A DNA stretch of 64,000 nt from Pomphorhynchus laevis (taxonomy: Eukaryota > Acanthocephala > Palaeacanthocephala > Echinorhynchida > Pomphorhynchidae): the NCBI GenBank assembly GCA_012934845.2, contig WNNJ02000524.1, positions 55,091-119,090 of the forward strand, written 5' to 3'. A model generated the notes under the pieces. That model was given only the letters and a program-made list of their open reading frames with translations, did not search any database and was not told the origin of the DNA. A program made the position numbers and the translations under genes. Below are positions 9,835 through 21,372 of the stretch, piece after piece. Numbering within the stretch: position 1 is the first letter of the stretch; each line of letters opens with the position of its first letter.

Positions 9835-10610
9835 GGGTGTAATCAAGATATTGTACTTGGTCAGGGTGATATCACAAATTCGTATAGGCGAATTGGTTTT
9901 TTTAATCACGCTTATAAATTACTGACTATGGTCATGGCATCCCACTTTTCTGCTTCACGACGCTTTCTCTTGGCAGTACAGCAAATCGCAGTTTGGCGTA
10001 ATATGTCTGTTTAAATGCTCTTAGGACATCACGAAATCGCATTATTGACTGCTTAAGCAGTCAATGCGACTTGAATGTGATTTCACCAGTCAATATTTCA
10101 GCAGTCAATATTCTTGACTATTGAATACGATTTCAGCAGTCAATATTCTTGACTATTGAATACGATTTCAGCAGTCAATATTCTTGACTGTTGAATGCGA
10201 TTTCACCAGTCAAGAATGTGATTTCAGCAGTCAGTTATCGTTAGATATTTCCGAAACGCTTTGATTCGGTGACTCCTTTGGAAACTTGTGCAAAATACTG
10301 GAATATCTTAACGTTTTCTGATGCTGTTAAATTCGGTGATACAATCTTATCTCTCAGCTTTTTCGATGTTTAAAGAGGTCATAATCGTTAACTACTAACA
10401 AAAATTTAATGCAGGGCGATCCGCTTCGTCCGCTTTTATTTTCTTCCTTCTTGATTGCTCTTCTAGTCCAATTATATTTCGACTCAACGTTGATTGATAG
10501 AGTTCTCTACACTAATGATTTATCGATAAGGCGTACTGATCTTTTCAATGTGGAATATTCTCTGTTAGCATTGAGCCTGTACTAGAAGATGAATAAACTA
10601 TAGATCATAA
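9835..10610 (+). mobile_element. D2: degenerate LINE D reverse transcriptase, interrupted by tandem repeats
   Basis: Two RT pieces lie in order on the plus strand. At 9840-10014, QGDITNSYRRIGFFNHAYKL is the counterpart of LINE D's YRVITLLNHAYKF segment at 54.9 kb. At 10411-10605, MQGDPLRPLLFSSFL leads to LYTNDLSI, where the catalytic YADD has become YTND. This is followed by a decayed NKL...KII segment. Between them lies the tandem array at 10041-10235. It has no intact frame and is too decayed for ORF calling. Confidence 0.55.
10041..10235. repeat. 35-bp tandem repeat, each unit a hairpin
   Basis: A unit of GCAGTCAATATTCTTGACTA, then TTGAATACGATTTCA, is repeated about five times with edge variants (TGCGACTTGAATGTGATTTC, CACCAGTC). 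Each unit contains AGTCAATATTCTTGACT, a self-complementary hairpin. Confidence 0.75.
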
Positions 10611-10655
10611 AAAATTATTTGAAATTATTAAATTAATTTAATTTTTTTAATAAAC

Positions 10656-12248
10656 TTAATTATCAATTTCAGCGGGCATGCAGATATGTATTAGTTTTCT
10701 ATTCGATGATTTCTGACTTTGCAATGCCAGAATGACCTGATCTAGGTGTTGAACCGTTTCCCCTTCGAAAGAGCCTGCATGTACTGATCCATATTCACTC
10801 TCTAATATCGAATTTATCTCGATAGCACTATCACTCGGTAGCAACTGCCTCATAAAATGGATATTTGTATCAATAGCGTCACTTAAGCTAATTCCCGAAG
10901 AGTACATATGTATTGTACTTTGCTTACACGATCGTATAATCGATAAAATGTATTTTCGTAATAAAATTGTAGTTGAGTCTTGATTACGCTGTATATCTTC
11001 ACGGAGGGAATAATAATCTGATAAATCAGAAATAAGATTTCTTATCTCTATACCCACAGTAAAGTATCTAGAGAGTAACATACCAGTAGTAACGGTTAAT
11101 CCACAAGATATCCTCCACCACAAATGCTCTAAATAACCGTTTGATATACAAGCAAGTCGGTACATTGGTGAACAATATGATGAGCACACCCCTAATCTCG
11201 GTCGCAGAAGCAGGATATTATCATTACTAACCTGATAGCTGAAACTTACCAAGCCATATTGCAGACCTTTAGCTTGTAGCACTGCTATATCACCTAAAAA
11301 TCTGGTCTTAACACGGTAATCGAGTTGACTATCAATAGGAACACATGATAAAATATGTGCACAGTCCTGGTTTCTCTCGACGTTTATCACAGGCCAAACG
11401 GTAACGTTTCCTTCATAAACTAACGCTTCCACTCGAATTTCTCTAAATTCGGGTTGTAATGTGTTTTCTGGCGTAGCGTAACTAAAATATCTAATTGGAT
11501 AAATCATAAAGTACTGATTTCTAAGCTGATAGACGGACAAGTCAGTTAGGTATACTTGAGCAAATCCTCTTATTTCTTCTGTGACAAAATAGACACGCTT
11601 GGCCTCTTCTAATTTCTGTTTGAATTCCTCTTTGCTTAAAAATATACCACCACATTTTATACCGGGAATGGCCGGAAGGAAACATCCTCGAAATTGTGTA
11701 AAACACTGAACATCGTCGAATATTTTGTCGTATGTATTAGATATATCTATTACTCGATGGGGCACTACATTTTTAAATAATTGATAAGAGAGTAGTTTGT
11801 GAGCGCACATGGCTGCAAGTCTCAGTGGTGGATAGTACAGTTTAACGAGTTGCTTTTCTGTAGCTAGTCGGCAGATAATAAGGTTACATAACTCACATTC
11901 AGCAACCACACCATCGAATTTGTGTTCTCGGAGAATTCGCCTTACAGATGATAGAAGATTGTTGTAACAAAATTGATTAATTCCGGCGTTCAAACGCTGC
12001 ACCCCATAATACATAGTAATTTCATATGACTGGTTTGCCATTACATCCTTATCCACAAATCTTCTATAATGAAGATCAATTTGGGCTCGTTGGTTTATTA
12101 AATCATTCGGCAATTTAAGAAATTTGTCTATTAGTAGAATTTTACAAGACGAAGAATTTGTTTCGTCTAGGTTCTTAATGGTGCACATTGCATTTGAGAT
12201 AGCTTGAATTGAACGTTTATTTTTACTAATGTATCCATGGTGACTCAT
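10656..12248 (-). CDS. Intronless ATP-grasp-fold protein, probable pseudoenzyme
   Basis: A single uninterrupted frame of 530 codons. An in-frame TAA lies just upstream of the first ATG. The order of motifs fits the ATP-grasp superfamily, closest in layout to carnosine-synthase-like members. A pre-ATP-grasp region (about residues 105-165) has FDGVVAECELCN, YYPPLRLAAMCAHKLLSYQL and VVPHRVID. A GGIFLSKEEFKQKLEEA segment lies near residue 205. EIRVEALVYEGNV (near 270) corresponds to the usual VE-G-V-D-G strand. GLQYGLVSFSYQV-x(5)-ILLLRPRLG (340-370) corresponds to the usual E-x-N-x-R-x-G strand. Here the Glu and Asn that bind Mg-ATP are Leu and Arg, so catalysis is doubtful. The family call is my inference from motif order. 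Neighbouring host genes all have introns and this one has none. It is flanked by transposon relics, so retroposition or transfer is possible. Substrate unknown. Confidence 0.6.
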   Translation of the reverse strand: MSHHGYISKNKRSIQAISNAMCTIKNLDETNSSSCKILLIDKFLKLPNDLINQRAQIDLHYRRFVDKDVMANQSYEITMYYGVQRLNAGINQFCYNNLLSSVRRILREHKFDGVVAECELCNLIICRLATEKQLVKLYYPPLRLAAMCAHKLLSYQLFKNVVPHRVIDISNTYDKIFDDVQCFTQFRGCFLPAIPGIKCGGIFLSKEEFKQKLEEAKRVYFVTEEIRGFAQVYLTDLSVYQLRNQYFMIYPIRYFSYATPENTLQPEFREIRVEALVYEGNVTVWPVINVERNQDCAHILSCVPIDSQLDYRVKTRFLGDIAVLQAKGLQYGLVSFSYQVSNDNILLLRPRLGVCSSYCSPMYRLACISNGYLEHLWWRISCGLTVTTGMLLSRYFTVGIEIRNLISDLSDYYSLREDIQRNQDSTTILLRKYILSIIRSCKQSTIHMYSSGISLSDAIDTNIHFMRQLLPSDSAIEINSILESEYGSVHAGSFEGETVQHLDQVILALQSQKSSNRKLIHICMPAEIDN

Positions 12249-12620
12249 TACAATATGTTAAACAAACCCCTTATCGAAATGAGTAGTTATTTGTTCTATA
12301 GGCAAATACAGTTAAGGATTGAAACGATAACTGGAGATGAACTACGTAAACTTGCTTTGCATGTGCGCCCAGTTATCCATTGTACTCAAATCGTGCGTAA
12401 TCAAACACACTTGGTACAAAAGCCAATAATTTTTAATGAACACAGTGTGTTCAAAAATGATTTGTTCTTCTTATGATGCTATACGAACGATGCTGCAAAA
12501 TTTAGAGTTTAAATTTAAGTTCCTTCATAATTTTATAATATCTGTTCCTCCAGATGACATCTAACATTAATTCTGATACTAATCGAATATTATCTATTAA
12601 TTAGTTCAAAAAGGAATCTT
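12249..12620. other. Spacer with a partial R copy
   Basis: The upstream flank of the ATP-grasp ORF. No promoter could be recognised. The part at 12520-12600 carries R-like ATCTGTTCCTCCAGATGACA and TATCTATTAATTAG. A 79-codon plus frame at 12237-12476 has no recognisable features. Confidence 0.4.
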
Positions 12621-12624
12621 GGCG

Positions 12625-12815
12625 TCGTACTAGAGGTGGTGTTCAAAAGAAATTAATGAGAACAGTTGAAGACGATGCCAAGAAAATTATTTTCAACTAA
12701 TCGAACATTAGCTGGCGCAGATTGAAACGAAGATGAAGAACTGGAAATGGTGGCTCAGAATCGAATGTCCTGGTCGCATTTTGCTATTTCGCTTTGATTT
12801 AACTATTTTTATATT
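12625..12815 (+). pseudogene. LINE-type RT C-terminal fragment
   Basis: The plus strand in two frames reads RTVEDDAKKII and, after a shift, TLAGAD with EMVAQNRMSWSHFAISL. This resembles the RRTVE.DAK...W.EA..MAQNR..WR.FV.AL ending of several LINE reverse transcriptases. It is short and broken. Confidence 0.4.
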
Positions 12816-13800
12816 TTTCTTGATGCTTTGTAACTCACGATCTGTCAGGTCTTGTGGTTTAAATAATAATAGATTATATAGATTATATATAGTAGATTTT
12901 CACACTATGTTATGTGAAAATCAGTTTAAACAACCGTTTAATCTATAAAATCGGAGATAGGTAAGTGTGTTCTAGCTTTTGGGAGTTTTAGTAGTAGATG
13001 CACCATTCGTGAGAAGATGTTGAAGTTTGTCAGGTGTGAATCGTAACCGTTTTATTGATTCTGGAACTGTGATTTTTCTCAGTTACTTTCATCTATATGA
13101 TAGTATTCAATTATGGATCCACCAGACCATCATCAAACGTTTTCAGAGGAAACAAAAAGGCTTTCCCGCGTAAATGGGGGAAACAGACATAACTGGAAAT
13201 TGGAAACCATCGAATGTTATAAATACCAACTATTTTATTTATTAGTTAATAAATATAATGCTGTATCGATCTGTGATATGGGATAGGCCTTATTATATAA
13301 TTATTTAATCTAATTATTTATATTATAATATATATGATAAATTAATCTATTATAAAATTTATTATAGCAAAATTAAATTAATTAAATTAATTAATAAAGA
13401 TTAAATTAATTGCGCAGCTCTAAAGATTTCAGAGCTGCGTGATTTCAAGCGACAAATTATATGTTCTGATGGCGATAAATTATATATAGTTTATAATAAT
13501 TATTTAATAATTATTTATAATAATTATTATAATTAATTATTTATAGTTTATTAATTATAGTTTATAGTTTATATAAAACATTTCATTCTATTTCTTGTGA
13601 TTAATTTGATGAGATTAATCTCATCATTAGGTTTCCGCAAATCGCGATCGAAATGGTTAGACAATCAAGCAAATCTAAAAATACGTGTCAACAAGATAGT
13701 AAACGTTGTAGAACACAAGAGCCTAATAATGGATGTAGAAATGGTGAAACATTAAAACACGAGATCATGGATATTTCCGTAGTATAAATCGCATGTTCAG
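12816..13800. other. Intergenic AT-rich DNA with palindromes
   Basis: It contains inverted AT blocks at 13290-13400 and 13480-13570 and a TCTAAAGATTTCAGAGCTG hairpin near 13410-13445. No gene was recognised. The 3' untranslated region of the TMED gene must lie at its right end. Confidence 0.4.
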
Positions 13801-16800
13801 TTACACAAGTTTTTTGGCTTCAAAAAATCTTCTTAAGTGTCTCGTCTGCAATAGTCCCGTGACAATAACAACGAACAGTTGAGCAACGCCCCAATACAAT
13901 ATTTCACTGTTTATACTGGCTGCCTTTATTCTGTATTTTCGTTCCCGCTCCTTAAAATTACATAAAAACTCAAACCAGAATGGTTTTTATTAAATTTCTG
14001 ACTTTTGTAAAGTACTGTCAAGTAAGTCTGATAAAAACAAAGTATGCAATAAAAATAAGCGAAAATAACGAAAAAGGATAAGCAGATCCTGTGAATAGTT
14101 CTTGTTTGTTTCGAATTTCTTCTATTTTCTAACATAAAGTTTGGAAATATAAAGTTTGGAAATATAATTATTATATAATAATTAAATATAATAAAATATA
14201 TAAAATATAATATAATTAAATATAATTATTATTGAATTTGGAAATGGTATTTGCAGAGTAGACACTATTAGTTTAAATTTTTTTTCGATTGTATTTTTCA
14301 ATAATAAGTTTAATAATAAGATTTAAATTAATGTGTTCAATGTCATATTTTGGAGAGGTTATAAGAGACAACAAATGTCAGATCAAACGGGATCTGATTC
14401 AATTTATACATTAACATAAATGAACTGTTATACCTTATGATATTCTTGCTCCTTGGCAATCTGGTCACTTTGATCGATCAGTTGCTTTACTCTAATTTGA
14501 AGCTCAGTCAATCGATTTGCTGTTCCAATTTCTTGATAATCTTGAGCATGCTCACCAACATCTATATTTAAATGGACTTTCTATATAATGAAAACGTATC
14601 ATAAGTCTGATAAAAGTCTAATATCGCTTTTCAATATTTACAAGTGTATTGCCGCCAAACCAGGCTGTTGAATTAGACTTTAAACAAATTGTATGTTCTC
14701 CAGCAGTATGTGAAGTAAATGTAAATTTTCCTTTGGATGTATACAACTAAATGCGAAATCAGAATTTTATTAAAAATAAATTCATAATTAACAAATTAGA
14801 ATCAACTATTTGAAAATTAATAATTAACTATTTGAGCTTCTAAATCAATTTTACTTTTATGGGAAACTTAATATTAAAGCTCAATATTATAAATAATAAA
14901 ATACTATAATAATTTAAATAATTTAATTTTAAATAGTTATCCATTATTGATAAATAATTATTGGAGCTGGATCAAAGAAAAGATGAAATTATGTTTGATA
15001 TTTCGCTAACTTCTGTTAGCATCTCAGGAAAATTACCTTTTTTCCTTTTTTAGTAATTTTATTACGATGCTAACAGAGGTTAGCGAAATATCAAAAATAA
15101 TTTTCTTTTTTCTTTGATTCAGCTCCAATAATCATTTAATTATTAAATTATTAACATATCATATTAATAATTTAATCATATCGTTTGATTTATTTAATTG
15201 ATAATGAATCTAAAGATAGCTCATACGCATTAGATAGATACTAAGCAAAATTATGCATTAATAAATAATTGAAAACCTTTGCATCATTTTACCATCATTT
15301 TTTATAAACATCTGAACAAATATAAATCCGCGAATAATTCAACAATATTTAAAAAATAAATGTTTTCACTTTCCAGCTAGAATAAAAAGATCATGTAACA
15401 AAATAACAAAATCATGTCAATTTATCAATTAATTACAATTTATTAATCAATCAAATTAAAAGAAAATCAAATTAATTTTGTAATTAAACTTAAGCGAAAT
15501 TATTTAACTAATTTAAAATTTAAAAAGTTTAATTATTTCTACAAATACTTGGATATAAATACCAAACAAAATTTATAAAATATTCAAGCGATATTAAGTT
15601 GATATAAGTTGGAAATTTCCAACTTATATCAGTTGAATTTTTCAATTCAAATTTATCGTAAAATTTCCAATTTTACAAATTGGAAAATAACTTGAGATTT
15701 AATATTAATATGAATACAAAATAATATAAAAAACAATATGAATACAATCCAGTTCCGGTCTATCCAGCAATGTAGGAAAAGCAACGAGGATAACAAAGTC
15801 TAAACTCAATAATACAAGCAACGATCAATCAAAGAGTTGCTAGCAAAGTCAATACGTTCATCAATATTCTCAAAGCAATCAGAGTATATGTGACCCGCAT
15901 ATCCGAATGATTCCAAAACGCATTGTTCGAATGCAGTATGCAAAAACATCGTATATCTCATATCAGAGAAGCTTTGACTAAAATGTCTCCCTGGCTTTAA
16001 ATGTACAAATCGAAATCTTTCATTGGCACATCACACGAAACTACCGTCAGTTGTATCTGCTGCATCTATGTTCTCCGTAAACGAAGCCTCACAAATCAAA
16101 TGGCTTGATTACGTCAGTCTGGAAATTGAATGCACTCGTGATGGATGCTCAATGCATACTAATATTAGAGCTCCCGAGGAGGTGAGCATAAATATATTTT
16201 CACATGGCATTTTTTTGTGGATCCTGGGCTGCAGCCTATATTAATATGAGCCAAGAGCGTTTACGCTATTAAAATGTTCTTATACATTCTCCATTCGGTA
16301 GTAATTGAATTAAAACTAAAGCAAGCAATTTCTACAAACGCTCAACATGTGACATCTAATATAACCACGCACATATCGCGTAAACAGTCATTAGCTAGCA
16401 ACATTTGCAGATCATTTGACGAACTCATTTTATCAGACGCAACAGTCGCTACTCGTGGTGTGATAGCTTAGTTTTATCCTTTTTCTAGAAGTGGGCAATT
16501 CGCCGTCTTATCTGCAGAACGAATGTCAAACATTGAGCTATGTTTTTAATGATGATGGCTTTGCAAATCTAGCAAATGATAAAAAGTCAACACAAAACGT
16601 AACTCTAGACCAAATATTGTTCAGATAATATCCTTGAAAAAGCAAAAAAAAAACCAAAGATTTCTTAGCTGTGGTAGATTGTGCTCACTTGACAAGATTT
16701 GTTTAAGCAATCAAAATGTTCTTAAGATTGAAGAGTAGATGACCTTTCAAGTGTCATGTTGTAAATAAATTTGCAAAAATCGTCATAACAACTACGTGAA

Positions 16801-19800
16801 ACAAGTATCGAGAAAAACTGTCTTCTGGAGAGGCCTTTTGTTATTTCCATGACATGATCAATAATTTAAAATATTAAGTAAAATATTAAGATCTATTTTT
16901 ACAAAAACTCTACAGAGCAAATACGCCATTAGCATGTATTTGGCTCTAATCATCGACCCATGTATTAGGTCGAAAATCATAAAAATTGATTTTTATTTAA
17001 AATTTTAATTTGATATAAATATAAATTATATAAAATCTTCATTAATTATTTATATCTTTATTTTTGATTTATATAAAGTATAAAATACGTAGACTCAGTT
17101 ATCTGATTTGATTAATGGAGTTAATTTTAGACATAAGAAAGGCACAGTGATAGGCACTTCTGTTGCTCCGATAATGCTATTTTTGAACTTGTATAAAATA
17201 ACAATTTATTTAATGTGGCAAATGCATGACAACTGCACGCTTACATGACCACTAACAAAAAATAACACAGCAAAAGTCACAGATTAATTTGTTAATTGTT
17301 GAAATAGAATTGGATTTGTGTTTGAAGCACAGTATTGATGTTGATTGGCGGATATGAATGGGCAGATGATTTAAAGAGAAAAAAGCAGCCATAACGAAGG
17401 AGCGGAGTCCAAAAAAGGTAGAGTAGTTTGAGACATGTAAAAGAATGGAATTACGAGAACGCAAAGAACAGTAATCAGGACGAGAATTGTCGAGAAAAGG
17501 AAGGTTGAGAAATGAAGGAGTAAGAAAAGTTATAACGCGAAAAGCAATGAGAAGAAGATGAATTTGAACACGAGAATAAATGGTAGGCAAACCGAGAGAA
17601 ACAATATGGTGAGATGTATGATCAAAAAGACGAAGACGGAGGAGAATTCGGACGGCTGCGTAAATGATGCGTTGTAAAGGAATAAGAATGGATTTAGGTG
17701 AGTTGGAAAATAGACTAAGACAGGAATCAAGTCTTGAGAAAAGAAGAGAAGATATGAGAGTCATACAAGAAGAAAAATCGATCAATCTACGAACTTGACG
17801 GAGATTGCGGGGTATCAAGGTAGATGAGCGTCCTTTATCACTAACGAAAGGTTTAAGTGAAAGTCGGTTGTCGAAATGAAAGCCTAGGAAAACCAGATTA
17901 TCAACAATAGGAAGAATTGTAGAATTTAATGATACGGAGGGAGGTTCGAAGCCGAGGCGTCGAGTTAGGATCCACATAATTTTGGATATATCAGGATTCA
18001 GAGAAAGGCGAAGGGAAGAAAGATGATTGGAAATTGAGACAAGACAGACGGAAACAGAAACACTAAAATCATGAATACGATAAACAGGTGCATGAGCATA
18101 GATGAGAATGTCATCAGCATATTGCATAACATGGAAGTTAAATTTATGAGAAGTCGAAGACAAGTCACCGAGAAGAAGAGAAAAAAGCATTGGGCCTAAT
18201 ACGGAGCCTTGTGGAACACCGGTCGGGATGGATGAAGAATGGGAGAGAGAAGAGTTAGAATAGACGCGAAATGTACGGTTTGACAGATATGAAAAAAACA
18301 ATGATACAGTGGGTAAAGAGAAGCCATGATCATGACGAAGGCGATGTAGAAGAATCGAGTGATCGACGATGTCAAAAGCAGACGATAGATCAAGAGAAAC
18401 TATGACACTACATAATTTATGATCGCGCGAGATGAGTAAGTCATTATAAACTTTAAGACAGGCAATTTCAGTAGAGTGATTAGAGCGAAAAGCGGCTTGG
18501 AAGGGAGGAAACAAGTTAGAGGAAAAGAGATATGTATTAACTTGCTTGAGAACGAGACGCTCAAGGAGTTTAGAGAGGGTTGGGAGAAGTGAGATTGGAC
18601 GGTACGAAGATGGTAGTTAGGAACCAAGAGATTGCTTTTTGATGAGAGGACGAACATTGGCGCATTTCCAGATGGAAGGAAATGTACGGCTACGGATGGA
18701 CGAGTTGAACAATGTGGTTAGGAAGGGTGATATAGAGGAGCAGATATTTTTAAGCAAGTGTGTGAGAATTGGGTCAAAGGGAGATGTTTTATTAGGTAAT
18801 GACAGCAGAACCGAAGAAACTTCATCAGACGAAACGGGAAGAAGGTGGAATAGTTCTGGGAGTGAAGTATTTAAAGAGAAGAGTGGGTACAAGGGCTCTA
18901 TGGGTAGTAGGGAAAGTAAATTAGATAGCTTAGTTTGTAGATAAGAAGAAAATTTATAAGAAGAAGCAACCGTGTAATAGAGAACGAATTGAGAAATTGA
19001 ATTATTGTGCTCAAGTAAAATCTTGCTTGCATTTACTTTAGATTAAACTTAATTCTTTCCATTGAGTTTTATCGTATCGTAAGTAGGAAGTATCCTAAAT
19101 AGTTAACTCGTAATTAATAGGTGATCATCTACCCATCTACAAGGGGTAGATGATCGTGAAAGAATTGAGTTTAAGATTTTCCAAAAGAAAATGAAAATGA
19201 TTGACGGGTACACAACCCGTCAATCATTTCAATATTGATGATGGTCATCAATATTGACATCAATATTTGTCATAACCAATAATTGTGTTGTATATGTAAC
19301 ATATGGTTGTTATCTGACCCGAATATTTGAGTACAGGTAGATAATCAAATTTCATTAGAGGAAATACATCTAATAATGATCCATTATTTATCAATAATGG
19401 ATCATTATCATTAACTTTGCATTAGAATAAGACACTAGTTATTTCATAGGAAATACATCATTAGCATGTATTTGGCCCGCTGCTATAGAGGAGTTAGGGG
19501 CCGAAACCTGATAGCATAGCAGTTCCTCCTGATGACCTCTAATCCTTATTCTGATACAACGTCTGTTATTTATTAGTCAATTCAAAAAAATAGCGTTTAT
19601 TTTAAATTTTATTTTTTTATTTAAATTGATATAAGAATGACGTAAAAATGAATACGTCATTTATAAAAATGACGTTTATTTTAAATTCTAATTTTAATAA
19701 TAAATTTTATCATGTAATTATATATTATTTATAATTATTTAGCATCATTTCTAATTTATAAAATTAACTGAGAAACTAACTGTTTCTCAGTTAGTTGATC

Positions 19801-21372
19801 TGATTTATTTTAAGGTTACAATTTAATTGTATTCTTAAATTTTATTTGGATTAGACTTTCTCTTGGCTAAAATGCGTTGATATTAAAATATTAATTATTA
19901 AAGTATAATTAAATACGCAAAAACTTATTGATCCAGTATAAACTGATTTAATAGTCAGTATTAATCGTCAATAGACAAAAAGAGATCTCGTTTCTCTACT
20001 GTTTGTTTATTGATACATGCGTTTAAATCATAGTCAATTCATAATATTTAAAATTAGATCAATAACTGAGGATCCTTTTGGTAACAATTACAATACCGGA
20101 CCCGATTAAGCAAATGTAACAATCAAATCATAAAATTTAATTTCTTATAAACCTCGATACAACAAAATCAAAGTCAGCACATATTTATCATATGTAAAAC
20201 TATGTGTTTCTCATACTTATCATTCAACACATACTTTTCATTTTGTACACCCGAACACATAAACCATTAAGGGCATTCATACAAATCAGAAATTAATCTT
20301 TTTAATTAAAGATCTAAGAATTAAGCTTAATTCTAGGTTAAACACATATTATAATTGACACAATCGGATATTAATAAAAGTTATATTAATAAACAAGCAG
20401 ATATCAATATAATATATATATTTCGATTGCTATCATATGAAATAATTAATGTAGAATTTTGAAAAACATCTCTTCTTAATTCCATTGTAATTATAAATAA
20501 TTTAAAAATTAATAAATGATTTCAATATGTGAAATTCATTTACGTTTTAAATAAGGTTAAGGTATCATTTATTTAAGATTCATCATCTGTAAGGTTTTAA
20601 TAAAATATCTACCGCGTTTAAGATATCATGATCTTCTGGGTCCATAATGTGAACGTGTACACCGATTTTATTATTTGCCTTTACAAACTGTTTCGTATTA
20701 TCGTTCATTATTTCAATATCGTACGACCCTAAAACAGATATGCATCGATTTTAAACATTAGCCATCACCAAAACCAGTACATAATTATTAAATTGATGAT
20801 TTAAATTGATTGTATAATCAATATAACCAAAACTATGATTTTAAACTCATATACACAAAGCATTATATGCTGTGTTTATACAAAACCTTATACGAAAACC
20901 ATAATCGAGGATTTTAAATAGTTAACGTTTCTGCAACGAGACAATTAGATTAGTAAATTAGATTTCAAAGATTCAAAGTGCAAAAGCATTGCATCATATA
21001 TAATGTATTTGATGTGATGATTCCGTTAAATCGGTAGTATTCCATAAATGCCGCGATATTTTATTAAAACCTGTATCTAAAACAGTTCGAACATGTCTGT
21101 GATGTTTAAATATCGACCTGGAATAGTATCCTTTATTCTAGAAAGTCGTTTAAACTTGAAAACAGAGAAATTCGTGTTTTCTCGAATTCGAAAAATATTC
21201 CAATTAAGGAACACGTTTATATAATAGAAATCCATCAAATTATACCTATAATAAGGGTATCTTCGGGTATTTCTTCAATAAAACACTTCTCCTCAGTTTC
21301 TTGCATGTAAAAGTAGAGCGAATTGGTAATCAACGGCATGATCGTTAGGTAAGTTAAACAGCAAAAATACAT
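13801..21372 (-). CDS. TMED9: p24 family cargo receptor, TMED4/TMED9 type (alpha class)
   Basis: Five exons, read 5' to 3' on the minus strand: 21372-21246, 20728-20613, 14746-14642, 14580-14434, 13950-13801. They join to 645 bases (214 codons plus TAA), the usual family length, and every splice phase fits. Exon 1 encodes a signal peptide, then [20 protein letters not shown], the start of the GOLD domain. Exons 2-3 encode [15 protein letters not shown] and [17 protein letters not shown]. Exon 4 encodes the coiled-coil ([23 protein letters not shown]). Exon 5 encodes the membrane helix and the cytosolic tail FFEAKKLV, with the FF and dilysine signals known to bind COPII and COPI. These proteins cycle between ER and Golgi and sort secretory cargo. 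The FFEAKKLV tail points to the alpha class; whether it is the TMED4 or the TMED9 orthologue cannot be decided here. Intron sizes are 517, 5866, 61 and 483 bp. Intron 2 is full of transposons. Confidence 0.93.
14957..15132. repeat. Foldback (hairpin) element in TMED intron 2
   Basis: Arms of about 80 bp (14957-15037 and 15052-15132) are inverted copies with few mismatches. Both contain ATTATTGGAGCTG, ATATTTCGCTAAC and GTTAGCATC. Only about 14 bp separates them. The GCTAAC...GTTAGCATC core resembles the PLE tail motif seen elsewhere in the window. Confidence 0.75.
15133..16020. other. TMED intron 2, AT-rich with small palindromes
   Basis: Simple AT-rich DNA. A clear inverted repeat lies at 15596-15665 (TTGGAAATTTCCAA, GAATTTTTCAATTC). 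No gene recognised. Confidence 0.4.
16021..16910 (+). other. Unidentified ORF-like region in TMED intron 2
   Basis: More GC-rich than its surroundings, with two short plus-strand frames (16023-16244, 73 codons; 16274-16471, 65 codons). I recognise no domain in either. The first has scattered Cys (ECTRDGCSM); the second is mixed polar. It may be a decayed transposon. No terminal repeats were found. Confidence 0.25.
16911..17120 (+). repeat. R repeat copy, internally shortened
   Basis: It starts near AGCAAATACGCCATTAGCAT and ends with AAATACGTAGACTCAGTTAT, then CTGATTTGATT. Both ends are well preserved and the middle is shorter than in the 19.4-kb copy. Confidence 0.65.
17198..19195 (-). mobile_element. 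LINE A1, 5'-truncated, in TMED intron 2
   Basis: A minus-strand copy with the family 3' stem-loop at 17205-17250 and an RT frame above it. An unrelated block at about 18958-19137 splits the 5' end: sequence matching A2 at 30595-30640 resumes at 19138. Compared with A2, the endonuclease and ORF1 are absent. The RT carries the same premature TAA as A3 (KKQSLGS then stop, near 18617). Confidence 0.8.
17252..18892 (-). pseudogene. LINE A1 reverse transcriptase (broken)
   Basis: Two frames. 18892-18617 encodes the RT lead-in ([16 protein letters not shown]-type segment, WKCANVRPL). 18514-17252 encodes the core: [35 protein letters not shown] (motif A), [20 protein letters not shown] (motif B), [12 protein letters not shown] (motif C, both Asp) and the thumb. 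The catalytic residues survive, but a TAA and a frame change separate the two parts. CR1/L2-like RT of an APE-type LINE. Confidence 0.8.
19196..20612. other. TMED intron 2, hairpins and an R copy
   Basis: Inverted repeats at 19200-19265 (TTGACGGGTACACAACCCGT, CAATATTGATGATGGTCATC). A nearly complete R copy occupies about 19435-19800, starting GGAAATACATCATTAGCATG and ending TCTCAGTTAGTTGATCTGAT. The rest is AT-rich without recognised features. Confidence 0.5.

Noticed and set aside
12237-12476. 79-codon plus ORF upstream of the ATP-grasp gene
   Set aside because: No motif, no homologue recognised; lies across the ATP-grasp start on the other strand.
14002-14135. Candidate TMED exon encoding [12 protein letters not shown] plus a hydrophobic run
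   Set aside because: The exon at 13950-13801 fits the phase and carries the membrane helix and FFEAKKLV tail. The former is intron sequence.
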